Shown: positions 53,239 through 62,044, numbered from the stretch's first letter. The stretch: DNA of 64,000 nucleotides from JACPLR01 sp041649295 (GCA_041649295.1 JBAZNI010000002.1:1-64000), one strand, 5' to 3'. Numbers and translations: made by a program. The notes: generated from the sequence alone by a model not told the origin.

Positions 53239-54093
53239 ATGATTAGTGTGAAAGAGTTTTTAAAATTAATAAGAATTGAACAGTGGTATAAGAATATTGT
53301 AGTTTTTGTGCCTCTTATATTCTCACTTAGTTTGTTTGATAAAAGTCTGTTTATACCGACTTTTTATGGATTTATTGCTCTTTGCCTAGTTTCTTCGTCA
53401 TATTATATTATAAATGACATAGTTGATTTAGAAAAAGACAAACACCATCCAGAAAAGAAAAATCGCCCTATTGCCTCTGGGAAAATTAAAAAAATACCTG
53501 CTTTATTTGTATCACTTATTTTCCTAGTATTTTCCCTTTTAATAGCTAACTTTTTATCTACTTATTTTCTTTATTCAATAATTGGGTTATTTTTATTAAC
53601 TCAATTATATACACTATCTTTGAAGAAAATAGCTTTTTTTGATATTATCATTATTTCTATTAACTTCGCAATCAGGGCTGTTTCTGGAACATTTATAATA
53701 AACCGTCCAGTTTCTAATTGGGTATTGTTATGTACTTTCTTCATATCAGTTTTCTTAGTAAGTGGAAAGAGGTCTGTAGAAATTCAGCTAGAAAATGCAA
53801 AAGAATACAGGACGGGTTTTAATCCTTTAGACAGCAAAGTATTAGAATTCTTATCAATTTTCTCTGCAGGATGTGTTTTTGTATTTTTTTCTATTTATAG
53901 CATAATGTTCCAAAAACCAGGGTTATTACTTAGTATCCCTTTTGCTCTTTACATAACTCTAATGTTCTATAGAAATATATACATACATCCTGAAAAAATA
54001 AGAAATCCTGAAAAGTTTATTTTTGACAAAAGAACATTTATAACAATTTCTCTTTGGTTAATTACAGTAATTATTGGATTTTATGCAATTTAG
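53239..54093 (+). CDS. UbiA-family prenyltransferase, decaprenyl-P phosphoribosyltransferase-like
   Basis: A 284-residue membrane protein of about nine segments. The first Asp motif is NDIVDLEKDKHHPEKKNRP (N59, D60, D63, D67, NRP at 75-77), closest to 5-phospho-ribosyl polyprenyl-P synthases (Rv3806c type) rather than to UbiA proper. The N-terminus RIEQWYKNIVVFVPLIF and VSGKRSVEIQLENAKEYRTG agree. It would join PRPP and polyprenyl phosphate. A TATA-like TATTTAAAGATTATTAT precedes it. ATG 53239 is preferred over TTG 53233. A PAP2 phosphatase gene lies 1.4 kb away. Confidence 0.8.
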   Translation: MISVKEFLKLIRIEQWYKNIVVFVPLIFSLSLFDKSLFIPTFYGFIALCLVSSSYYIINDIVDLEKDKHHPEKKNRPIASGKIKKIPALFVSLIFLVFSLLIANFLSTYFLYSIIGLFLLTQLYTLSLKKIAFFDIIIISINFAIRAVSGTFIINRPVSNWVLLCTFFISVFLVSGKRSVEIQLENAKEYRTGFNPLDSKVLEFLSIFSAGCVFVFFSIYSIMFQKPGLLLSIPFALYITLMFYRNIYIHPEKIRNPEKFIFDKRTFITISLWLITVIIGFYAI

Positions 54094-55479
54094 CTATTTA
54101 ATCATTTTTAGGACATTTATCCCAGTTTTAAGATTTAATTTAAACCTTTGGAAAGATTTAATCCTTGTAATTTGCTGGATAATTTTAGAAGGTCTTAAAT
54201 AAAACTCTCTATATGCTTTTTTTGATAAATCAATTAATTCATCTGGGGTTATATCATTTAATCTATGCACAGGGGGGGTATGGATTCCATATTTAGAATA
54301 ATCAAATTCTATTATTAACCCATCTTTTTTTAATTGGTCAAAAATTTCTGTTCCAGGATAGGGCTTTAGTATATGGAACTTTGCTATGTCTGGATTTAAT
54401 TTTTTTGCAAAATTAATTGTATCTCTAATTGTCTTTTTATTTTCTCCGTACAATCCCAACATAAAAAATCCCCATGTCTCTATTTTGAGTTTTTTTGCTA
54501 ACTTATATGCTTTTTCTATTTTTTCAATTGTAGTTCCTTTTTTAACATTATTCAGAATTATCTGATTTCCAGATTCAACTCCAAAAGCAACACTATAAAC
54601 TCCCATTTCTTTTAAAGCCCTAAGAATTTCTTCATCAACCTGATCAACTCTTAATCCATTAGGGAATGCAAATTTTAGTTTAATTTTTCTTTTTTTTATT
54701 TCAGCTAAAATTTCAAAAACTCTTTGTTTATTTAGTGTAAAGTTATCATCCCAAAAATGGATTTCCTTAACTTTATAATCTCTAATCAACTGCTGAATTT
54801 CATCAACAACATTTTTTGCACTTCTAAACCTAACTCTTCTGCTAAAGATTAATTTTGTGCAGCAATATGTGCACATATGCGGACACCCTCTCGAAGTCAT
54901 AATTGGCATAACTGGATTTAAAAGTGAATCTGGATAAGTGTATTTTTGCTGATTAAATAAATGCCTTGCTGGAAAAGGAATATCATCGAGATTTTGAATC
55001 AATTCTCTGTCTTTATTATGGATTATCTTATTATTTTTCTTGTAGGAAATCCCTTTTATACTTGAAATTTGTTTTTTCTTCTCTATTGCATCTAATAACT
55101 CAACGATTGTTAGTTCTCCTTCGCCTCTTATGACAAAGTCAATTAAATCAGTCTTAAGGCAATCTTCTGGGGTAATTGTTGCGTGCACCCCTCCTAAAAG
55201 AGTTATAGCTTTTGTATTCTCCTTAATCAATTTAAAAAGTTTTTCAGCTTGTTGGAATGTAGGTGTCGTGGCAGTTATTCCAATTATCTCAAAATTTCGG
55301 ATTATTTTTAAAAGGTGTTGCTTAGAAATTTTTTCTGCATCAATATCAATTATCCTTACATAATGTCCTTGTTTTTCAAGAACTGCGCCAATATAAGCTA
55401 ATCCTAAGGGGGGGTAGTCTGGAGAACCTATTTTCCCATAAACTGCAGACTGGGGGGGATTAATTAGCAAAAGTTTCAT
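54094..55479 (-). CDS. B12-binding-domain radical SAM enzyme
   Basis: A 461-residue protein: N-terminal domain (NPPQSAVYGKIGSPDYPPLG, GGVHATITPEDC) and radical SAM core with C199, C203, C206 (RGCPHMCTYCC). FGVESGNQIILNNVKKGT and FMLGLYGENKKT complete the pattern. Related to the enzyme at 16055 in length and motif style. ATG 55479 gives MKLLLINPPQ; an in-frame TTG lies three codons upstream. It converges on UbiA with stops one base apart. Confidence 0.87.
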   Translation of the reverse strand: MKLLLINPPQSAVYGKIGSPDYPPLGLAYIGAVLEKQGHYVRIIDIDAEKISKQHLLKIIRNFEIIGITATTPTFQQAEKLFKLIKENTKAITLLGGVHATITPEDCLKTDLIDFVIRGEGELTIVELLDAIEKKKQISSIKGISYKKNNKIIHNKDRELIQNLDDIPFPARHLFNQQKYTYPDSLLNPVMPIMTSRGCPHMCTYCCTKLIFSRRVRFRSAKNVVDEIQQLIRDYKVKEIHFWDDNFTLNKQRVFEILAEIKKRKIKLKFAFPNGLRVDQVDEEILRALKEMGVYSVAFGVESGNQIILNNVKKGTTIEKIEKAYKLAKKLKIETWGFFMLGLYGENKKTIRDTINFAKKLNPDIAKFHILKPYPGTEIFDQLKKDGLIIEFDYSKYGIHTPPVHRLNDITPDELIDLSKKAYREFYLRPSKIIQQITRIKSFQRFKLNLKTGINVLKMIK

Positions 55480-55524
55480 TTTTCTCAAAGATAAAATCTG
55501 TTTAAAAATATTTATATGATAGCT

Positions 55525-55968
55525 TTACCAAGATAATAAAAATATTAATGAAGTTAATGTTCCTAGAATTACTCCAGCAATAACATCTGCTAAATCGTGT
55601 TTCTTTAAATATATCCTAGAATACAGCACTAAAGACAGAAGAATTAAGAATAACAGACTAAGGTATACAGAACTTAAAAAGTGGTATTCCATAAATATGA
55701 AAATAAATGAAATTCTTGCAGAATGCACACTTGGAAATGAACTTGCGTCAAGTCTCTCTAATAAATTTTTATAGTCTTGTTTTTGTGGGCGATTTTTAAA
55801 ATAAAATATCCTTATTAAAAAAGTTGCTAAATAAATAATAATCAGCCCGGAAATTAAGATAAAAAATAATTTATACTCTTTCTGTATAAAAAACCATCCC
55901 GAGAATAATAAGTAAAATAATATTCCTCCTAAAAAAGTCAGTTCTTGAAATATTTTTTTAGCTATCAT
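55525..55968 (-). CDS. PAP2-family membrane phosphatase
   Basis: A 147-residue protein with four to five hydrophobic segments and the three PAP2 motifs: KNRPQKQD (K-x6-RP type, about 53), SSFPSVHSARISF (PSxH, about 77-83) and SRIYLKKHDLADVIAG (SR-x5-H-x3-D, about 112-124). Lipid phosphate or polyprenyl pyrophosphate phosphatases of this class recycle the carrier or dephosphorylate lipid-linked sugar phosphates. One base separates it from the upstream membrane protein gene. Confidence 0.88.
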   Translation of the reverse strand: MIAKKIFQELTFLGGILFYLLFSGWFFIQKEYKLFFILISGLIIIYLATFLIRIFYFKNRPQKQDYKNLLERLDASSFPSVHSARISFIFIFMEYHFLSSVYLSLLFLILLSLVLYSRIYLKKHDLADVIAGVILGTLTSLIFLLSW

Positions 55969-55969
55969 T

Positions 55970-56464
55970 TTATTTAAGGTATGGCAAATTTAAGTGGTTT
56001 CTTTTTAATCTCTTTTTATACTGAATAAAATTATAAGTTTGAGAGCCTATGTGCCGTATATCTGAACGGTCATGGGTTATTGAAATAAAATCAAGCAACT
56101 GATGAAAAACAACTCCGATTAAGATATACACAAATATTTTTGAGAAAAATGATAAAATTATTAACAATAGAATAAATTCAATCCCATGGAATATAACCGG
56201 TATTGGACATCTTTCTTTTATTCTCTCTTTCCTTTCATTAATCGATAATTCTTTAAACTTTCTATGTTTTTTTACAAACCAATGATATGAATTTTTAAGA
56301 CTAATATCTTTTTTTAAGAATACATAAAATAGGTAATGGTCTACATCTATCAGAAAACTTGAAAACCAGATAATTATAAATCCTATATACCCTATTTGTG
56401 GAAGTAGTAAAAAGACAATCAGTGCAAAAATCCCTCCAAAAATAAAGTGAGTTTTAGGTAGCAT
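55970..56464 (-). CDS. YdjM/DUF457-like membrane-bound putative hydrolase
   Basis: A 164-residue membrane protein with four hydrophobic segments. KTHFIFGG at the start, SSFLIDVDHYLFYVF (D-x-DH) and VFHQLLDFISITHD supply His/Asp residues in the pattern of the YdjM/DUF457 family of membrane-bound metal-dependent hydrolases. Substrate unknown. It lies between the PAP2 gene (one base gap) and secD (11-base overlap), so it is transcribed with the Sec genes. Confidence 0.65.
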   Translation of the reverse strand: MLPKTHFIFGGIFALIVFLLLPQIGYIGFIIIWFSSFLIDVDHYLFYVFLKKDISLKNSYHWFVKKHRKFKELSINERKERIKERCPIPVIFHGIEFILLLIILSFFSKIFVYILIGVVFHQLLDFISITHDRSDIRHIGSQTYNFIQYKKRLKRNHLNLPYLK

Positions 56465-57998
56465 TTTTTTCCTTTATTATTCTAATCATATCTGCAAATG
56501 CAGGACGAGAAATTAAAACTCCAATTGTTAATCCAATCATTGTTGTAAATGCAAATCCTTGTAAAAGTCCTGCTCCTGCCCAGTATAAAGGAAGAAGAGA
56601 GACAAAGGTAGTAAGGAATGCTGCAACAACAATAAATAATGCAGATTTTATTTTTTCTCTTATACTCGTTTGTATTTGCGAACTTGATTCATCAACAATA
56701 ACTATCTGGTCATCAACACCAGTTCCGATAGCAACTAAAATACCTGCAATACTTGGCAAATCAAGATTCCATTTAATAAGAGCAGCAATCCCTAGTATAA
56801 TAATTATTTCTGAAGTACTGGTAAACATAATTAGTGCTGATGCTTTAATATTCCTATATTTTGCAAAAATTATAATTGCAACTGCAAGTAAAGAAACTAA
56901 TCCTGTTAGTAAAATTAATTTATTAAAGTCTTTTCCAAGCATTGGAGAAATTGTATCTAATTTAACTATTTCTAATTTATATGGAAGGCTTCCTGTTAAA
57001 AGAATTGTTTGAAGGCGTTTCATAGATTGTTCAGAGTCTTCAATTGCAGATTTTCTATCAGTTCCAGAACCAGAACCCTGAATCTGAACTTGTGTTGTCT
57101 CCCTTCCTTTTAGATTTTCTGAAATCATCAAAGATGTTGCTAACTTATCATCTACATAGAAATCAATTGTTTTATCTAAATATCTTCCTCCACCAGCAGT
57201 AATATTTAATCCTAAATCTTTAGTAATATTTGCATGTCTTTTAGCCGCTTCTTCACTTAATCGTATTTCAAAACTATAGCTGCAATAATCTCCGCTGTCT
57301 GTTGTAGTGCAACTTTCTATTCTTGCGCAATTTGCATCGTTTCTGCATACATATTCTATATCTTGGTTTCCTCCGATAAACACTGTTTCATTACCAATTT
57401 TTGCTTCAAACTTGCCCTGCTCTGCAATAAGTTTATTTAATTCGCTGGGGGTTGTCCCCGCAATTTCAATTAGCAAGAATTTTTCTCCAGCTAAGTCAGA
57501 AATAATTTTAACAGATAAGTCAGTTATACCATAAACATTAAGACGATTTTCTATCATAGATTTTAAAACATCCATTTCATCTTCTGAAAGAGTTATTTCT
57601 GGTTTTATAATTGCTCTTGCTCCTCCTCTTAAATCCAACCCTGTTTGAATTTTTGTTTTTGGAATTTCTGAGACTACAATTTCGGGTATTTGCTCTGTAA
57701 AAAATACATAACTTCCCGTTTTAGTTGTAATTGATAATTTAATAGATTCATTAGGTAGTGTAAAAATAGAATTAATTGCATTTGAATAATCTTCAACAGA
57801 GTTTATTGTTTGTCCATTTATTTCTTTAATTATCTGTCCACTTGTAAGCCCTTGCTGATAAGCTGTAGAATTAGCAGCAACTTCTCTTACAAGAACACCT
57901 TTTTCTAAAAATGTCGGGGGGAATCCAAATATAGATAAAATAGCGAGAGCTATCACTATAAAGAAAAGCCATATCCTCCAGCTAAGTTTGATTTTCAT
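56454..57998 (-). CDS. secD: Protein-export membrane protein SecD with PDZ-like insert
   Basis: A 514-residue archaeal SecD that with SecF uses the proton-motive force to help export. After a first membrane segment there is an unusual PDZ-like region (VREVAANSTAYQQGLTSGQI, GQTINSVEDYSNAI; about residues 25-100). The P1 domain begins TGLDLRGGARAIIKP and the C-terminal half has five segments with AGILVAIGTGVDDQIVIVDE. Start ATG 57998 overlaps the SecF stop as ATGA; earlier in-frame codons lie inside secF. Confidence 0.93.
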   Translation of the reverse strand: MKIKLSWRIWLFFIVIALAILSIFGFPPTFLEKGVLVREVAANSTAYQQGLTSGQIIKEINGQTINSVEDYSNAINSIFTLPNESIKLSITTKTGSYVFFTEQIPEIVVSEIPKTKIQTGLDLRGGARAIIKPEITLSEDEMDVLKSMIENRLNVYGITDLSVKIISDLAGEKFLLIEIAGTTPSELNKLIAEQGKFEAKIGNETVFIGGNQDIEYVCRNDANCARIESCTTTDSGDYCSYSFEIRLSEEAAKRHANITKDLGLNITAGGGRYLDKTIDFYVDDKLATSLMISENLKGRETTQVQIQGSGSGTDRKSAIEDSEQSMKRLQTILLTGSLPYKLEIVKLDTISPMLGKDFNKLILLTGLVSLLAVAIIIFAKYRNIKASALIMFTSTSEIIIILGIAALIKWNLDLPSIAGILVAIGTGVDDQIVIVDESSSQIQTSIREKIKSALFIVVAAFLTTFVSLLPLYWAGAGLLQGFAFTTMIGLTIGVLISRPAFADMIRIIKEKNAT

Positions 57999-58915
57999 TT
58001 TTTCCTCCAACCAATATACCATTTAAGGAAAGAAGCATTAGTGCACCAAGTATTCATTATATCTATTACAAGTCCAATTGCCAGAATAGTAAACACCTGG
58101 CTAAATACCTTTGAAAAACTTGAAGTTAAAAACAAGCCTATGATTACAACAGCTAAAGAAGTAAGTGTCATAGTAATTCCGGTTTTGAATGCATCAAAAA
58201 TTCTTGTATTTATTTCTCCTTCTCTTCTTTTTAAAACTCTTGCAGTAAGCAAGATGTCTGTATCAACAGAATAACCAATTAACATTAAAAAAGAGACAAT
58301 ACCTGCAGTTGAAAGTTTTATTCCAAGCAGATCAACAATTGCAATTGAGACAACTATATCTGCAAATGCTGAGAAAATAACTGCCATGCTTGGGGCAAAT
58401 GACCTAAAAATTAAGAAAACTACAATTGCCATAAAGATAAATGATAGAAGAATAGCAAATTTTAACTGATTATAAAAACTATCGCTGAGACTCGGGCCTG
58501 TAAACTCAATAGTGCTATTTTCAGAAGTTAATTTGATGCCTAAGTAATCCTCCAGCACAGGGATAACTTCTTCAGAACTTGCACTTGTTTCAATTATAAA
58601 TGCGACTTGTTCTCCTGTAATTACATTAGAAATTTGCCGAATAGAGATTTCTTCAAATTTTGCTTCAAGAGTTTTTTGAAGTTCATTAATATCTGCTTTT
58701 GATTCTACTTGTATTGAAGTTCCTCCCGTTAATGTAATATCTTTATTAATCAAATCTCCGTGTTTTACTGAAAAAGAGCATAAATAAAAAAGTGAGGCAA
58801 TCAAAATAAGTATTGGGATAATAAGAGCTAATTTGTAATACTTATTATAAGCTACTTCAAATTTCTGACTAAATGTCTTGTCTGCTCTCTCTGTTTTTTG
58901 CTGATTTTCTTCCAT
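57995..58915 (-). CDS. secF: Protein-export membrane protein SecF
   Basis: A 306-residue SecF. First membrane segment (about 32-50), then LTGGTSIQVESKADINELQK (P1-like domain), GPSLSDSFYNQLKFAILLSF and the conserved LMLIGYSVDTDILLTARVLK of the TM4-5 region. The frame continues upstream to 59011, but that stretch is the tRNA-Gly gene, so I start at ATG 58915 (MEENQQKTERADKTFSQ). It precedes secD with an ATGA overlap, the usual archaeal secF-secD order here read on the minus strand. Confidence 0.94.
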   Translation of the reverse strand: MEENQQKTERADKTFSQKFEVAYNKYYKLALIIPILILIASLFYLCSFSVKHGDLINKDITLTGGTSIQVESKADINELQKTLEAKFEEISIRQISNVITGEQVAFIIETSASSEEVIPVLEDYLGIKLTSENSTIEFTGPSLSDSFYNQLKFAILLSFIFMAIVVFLIFRSFAPSMAVIFSAFADIVVSIAIVDLLGIKLSTAGIVSFLMLIGYSVDTDILLTARVLKRREGEINTRIFDAFKTGITMTLTSLAVVIIGLFLTSSFSKVFSQVFTILAIGLVIDIMNTWCTNASFLKWYIGWRKK

Positions 58916-58923
58916 TTTGTAAA

Positions 58924-58994
58924 TGCGCCAGCCGGGAATCGAACCCGGATCATTTGGTTGGAAGCCAAAGATTCTACCATTAAACCACCGGCGC
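58924..58994 (-). tRNA. tRNA-Gly (TCC)
   Basis: Cloverleaf on the minus strand, 71 bases. The acceptor arms GCGCCGG/CTGGCGC pair with one G-U. The anticodon loop CTTCCAA gives anticodon TCC at 58960-58962 (reads GGA/GGN). The T arm CCGGG TTCGAAT CCCGG is perfect. Discriminator A, no encoded CCA. The gene ends nine bases before the secF start on the same strand, so the two are probably on one transcript. Confidence 0.96.
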
Positions 58995-59093
58995 CTTAAA
59001 TAACTATTCAAATGTGGTTTAATAAAGTTTATGGCTATGTTATAATTAACATAATATTTATATAGGTTGGCATAATTTTAGGTTTATTAAAAA

Positions 59094-60497
59094 ATGGCAA
59101 AAGTTTTATTAGTTCAGCCGCATAATAATTTAAAAGATAAAACAGAAATACTTGCTCCTCCGTCAAGTTTAATATATGTTGCAACAGCAATAGAGCATAA
59201 ACATCCTGTAAAAATTTATGATAGAAATCTTAGTTATGATGATGAAGCATTTCTAAGTTACTTGAAAGAGTATAATCCCGATATCATAGGTTTCACTGCA
59301 ATGACATCTACAATACTCTATGATATTATGCACTTGGGCCCAATAATAAAAAAAGAGTTTCCAAAAGCAATAACTATTGTTGGGGGGGTACATCCGACAA
59401 TTGAACCAGATTCTTTACTTAATGAGCCATATATTGATTATATTTTAAGAGGAGAAGGAGAAGAAGCTTTTTTAGAGTTTTGCGATACTTTTGACAAAAA
59501 TCCAAGGAAACTTGGAACTTTAAAAAATATAAATAAAAATCCCATGCGACCTTTTCTAGATATAAACAAGCTCAAATTTCCAAATTATAGTTTAGTCGAT
59601 GTTAGCAAATATTCTCAGTTTTTTATTATAACTGGCAGAGGTTGTCCTGGAACATGTACTTTTTGCTATAATCTTGGAATGTGGGGCAAAGATGGAAGTC
59701 CGTGTGTTAGGGTGTATGATATTGAAAAAACAAAGATGTTATTCAAAGAGTTAATAGAAAAACACAACATAGTTGATTTTACTATTGGTGATGAAAATTT
59801 TATTACATTTAAAGAACGAAGTATTGAAGTTGGGAAATTTCTTAGGGATAATTATAAAGGAAAAATAAATTTTTTAATTTTTGGGAGAGCTGACTTTATG
59901 AAAATAAATGAAGAGTCTTTGCCTATACTAAGAGATGCTGGCTGTCACACAATTCAGATGGGTTCTGAATCTGGAAGTCAGAGGATATTAGATTTTCTAA
60001 ATAAAAGAATAAGTGTGAAAACACAGGCTGAAGCTATGGATATTTGCAGAAGGAATAAAATATTTAGTGATGCTAGTTTTATGGTTGGAATCCCAACAGA
60101 GACATATGAAGATATGGAACTAACTGAAAAATTCTTAAAAGAAACTAAACCAGATATAAGTGATATTAAAGTATTTAATCCAATACCTGGAACTAAAATC
60201 TTTGATGATTTAGTTGCACAGGGTAAAATAAAAAAACCTGTAACACTAGAAGAATGGGCTGAATGGACTGGAAATTGGAGAGACATGAAGCACAATTTCA
60301 GCGAGGTTTCTGATGAAGTTCTTGAGAAAATGGCTTCAAGATTATGGGCTCAAAACTATTATAGGGGGAGAATTAAAAAAGCATTATATTGGATTAAAAT
60401 GGGAAGGTTTAGATATGTTCTTAAAAAAGTTAAGATAAATTTATTCAAAAACTATCTTAGAAATACCCCAGAATCTTTAAAATATAATTCTAAGTGA
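59094..60497 (+). CDS. B12-binding-domain radical SAM enzyme
   Basis: A 467-residue protein: KVLLVQPHNNLKDKTEILAP, B12-type domain with GGVHPTIEPDSLL, and radical SAM core with C184, C188, C191 (GRGCPGTCTFCYNLG). QMGSESGSQRILDFLNKRIS and FMVGIPTETYEDME complete it. The C-terminal ~90 residues are basic. It is outside the main glycan run, on its own promoter, next to a TrmB-regulated pair. Function unknown. Confidence 0.87.
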   Translation: MAKVLLVQPHNNLKDKTEILAPPSSLIYVATAIEHKHPVKIYDRNLSYDDEAFLSYLKEYNPDIIGFTAMTSTILYDIMHLGPIIKKEFPKAITIVGGVHPTIEPDSLLNEPYIDYILRGEGEEAFLEFCDTFDKNPRKLGTLKNINKNPMRPFLDINKLKFPNYSLVDVSKYSQFFIITGRGCPGTCTFCYNLGMWGKDGSPCVRVYDIEKTKMLFKELIEKHNIVDFTIGDENFITFKERSIEVGKFLRDNYKGKINFLIFGRADFMKINEESLPILRDAGCHTIQMGSESGSQRILDFLNKRISVKTQAEAMDICRRNKIFSDASFMVGIPTETYEDMELTEKFLKETKPDISDIKVFNPIPGTKIFDDLVAQGKIKKPVTLEEWAEWTGNWRDMKHNFSEVSDEVLEKMASRLWAQNYYRGRIKKALYWIKMGRFRYVLKKVKINLFKNYLRNTPESLKYNSK

Positions 60498-60613
60498 CGC
60501 GCCTGAACCATTAGTTAACCTTAAGTGTTAATTTAGATGCATGAAATTATGTGATTACTTTTGTTATAAACTCAAGATTTAGTGTTGAAAAAGTATTGGT
60601 ACGTAGCTAGAAA

Positions 60614-61189
60614 TTATTGACTGCTTATTCTCTCTCCTTTTACCCAAGCTCTACCTTCTTTTTGTGCTTTAACTAATTCGTCAAGATTAGAAAAATGCTG
60701 TTTTTCAAAATCTATTTCGTATCTTTTTCTTTGGTTTTCTAGCAAATCTTCTCCTAGAGGTTCATAAGGCATATAACTAACTAATTCATATTTTGTTGAA
60801 TTTGGAATAGATTTAAATGATTCTATTTTTACAGGATATCTATGGGGAGTATAATCCACAGATACAACTCTTTTTTTCCAGTCAAAAGCAGAAATGTGGT
60901 GGTCTGCTCGATATCCAGGTTCAGCATTATGACTAACTACTGCGATTGCTCTTTTATCATCAGCCATAACCATACTTAATAGGTTATGATGAGACCTTTG
61001 CATATTTTTTGTACCGAGATAAAGAGGGCCAGAGCTATAATTATTAAATTTAAGGTCTCCAAAAAGTATTAACTCTTCTGGGATTAATGCTTCAAGTTGT
61101 TCTAAACGAAATCTTTCAGCCCACCTTTCTTTAGGTCCTCTTCTAAGGAATTGGATTTGTTCTTTAGTTAATTCTATTTCATTTATCAT
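60614..61189 (-). CDS. Unknown soluble protein
   Basis: A 191-residue soluble protein, no membrane segment or signal. It is rich in Tyr, His and charged residues, with SSGPLYLGTKNMQRSHHNLL and VVSHNAEPGYRADHHISAFD as the most distinctive stretches; the His/Asp content could bind metal. Family not recognised. Its start lies 20 bases from a perfect palindrome shared with the TrmB regulator gene, so control by TrmB is likely. Confidence 0.65.
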   Translation of the reverse strand: MINEIELTKEQIQFLRRGPKERWAERFRLEQLEALIPEELILFGDLKFNNYSSGPLYLGTKNMQRSHHNLLSMVMADDKRAIAVVSHNAEPGYRADHHISAFDWKKRVVSVDYTPHRYPVKIESFKSIPNSTKYELVSYMPYEPLGEDLLENQRKRYEIDFEKQHFSNLDELVKAQKEGRAWVKGERISSQ

Positions 61190-61208
61190 AAAAAATTAAT
61201 AATATAGT

Positions 61209-61224
61209 GTTATATTAATATAAC
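61209..61224. promoter_or_regulatory. Perfect 16-base palindrome between the unknown gene and trmB
   Basis: GTTATATTAATATAAC is identical to its own reverse complement. It lies 20 bases upstream of the unknown gene start at 61189, in the position of that gene's TATA/BRE region, and about 60 bases upstream of the TrmB-like start. A dimeric regulator would fit; binding here should block the minus-strand promoter. Confidence 0.55.
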
Positions 61225-61282
61225 CCCCCTTATAGAGTAGAGTAATAGAAAGTTTTTTATATCTGTTTTATATAGTAAATTA

Positions 61283-62044
61283 ATGATTAAACAAATATTA
61301 AGAAAAATAGGACTAACAGAATATGAGACAAGAGTTTATGTAGCCTTACTTGAATTGGGTAAGGGGACATCTGGAGAGATTTTACAAAAAGCCAACTTAA
61401 ATACTGGCAAAATTTATGAAATATTAAATTCCCTAAAAAATAAGGGGTTTATCAGCGAGATTGTTGAATCGGGGGTTAAAAAATTCTTTCCTGCTGATCC
61501 CAAAAGAATTTATATTTATTTAGATGAAAAGAAAAATGAAATTAAAGAACAGGAAGATTCTCTTAAGAATATACTTCCAGAAATTCTAGATAAATTAAAT
61601 TCTAATAAAGAAAGTCAAAAAGTTGAAGTTTTCTATGGATTTAATGGTTTGAAAATAGCCCATCAAAAGGAAGTTGATAGATATTCATCAAAAGAAATAT
61701 TGAGAGTTTTAGGAATAATGGGAAGAGAAAAATATCCAAAAGCAATTTACAATTTTTACATAAATAATCTTTATTCCAAAAGAAAGGAAAGTAAGGTTAA
61801 AATAAAAAAAATCTTGGATATAAATGCTAAGAAATTTCGAGAGGATCATGAAGCTGAAGCAGAATTGAGATATTTTCCTTATATCTCTCCAGTAGCGATA
61901 ATTACAATAGGGAATTTAACAATTATTGACATTATATCTGAAAACCCAATTACTATAACTATTGAATCTAATGAGGTGGCTAAATCTTTTGTTCAGCAGT
62001 TTGAATTTCTCTGGAAGATTGCTAAAAATAGTATTAATAAATAA
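61283..62044 (+). CDS. TrmB-family transcriptional regulator
   Basis: A 253-residue protein with an N-terminal winged helix: KIGLTEYETRVYVALLELGK, SGEILQKANLNTGKIYEILN (about 10-50) and GFISEIVESGVKKFFP. A short coiled coil (KKNEIKEQEDSLKN) leads to a C-terminal effector domain of about 150 residues with FYGFNGLKIAHQKEV, common to TrmB regulators that sense sugars. A TATA-like TTTTTATATC lies near 61254. The palindrome at 61209-61224 is a candidate operator. Confidence 0.87.
   Translation: MIKQILRKIGLTEYETRVYVALLELGKGTSGEILQKANLNTGKIYEILNSLKNKGFISEIVESGVKKFFPADPKRIYIYLDEKKNEIKEQEDSLKNILPEILDKLNSNKESQKVEVFYGFNGLKIAHQKEVDRYSSKEILRVLGIMGREKYPKAIYNFYINNLYSKRKESKVKIKKILDINAKKFREDHEAEAELRYFPYISPVAIITIGNLTIIDIISENPITITIESNEVAKSFVQQFEFLWKIAKNSINK

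Noticed and set aside
50888..54093. Complete mycobacterial-type arabinan donor pathway
   Set aside because: The flavoprotein is amine-oxidase-like, not of the DprE1 (FAD_binding_4) family, so only the UbiA and PAP2 steps are comparable.
58916..59011. In-frame N-terminal extension of SecF by 32 residues
   Set aside because: The extension is a translation of the tRNA-Gly gene on the same strand; the true SecF start MEENQQK is at 58915.
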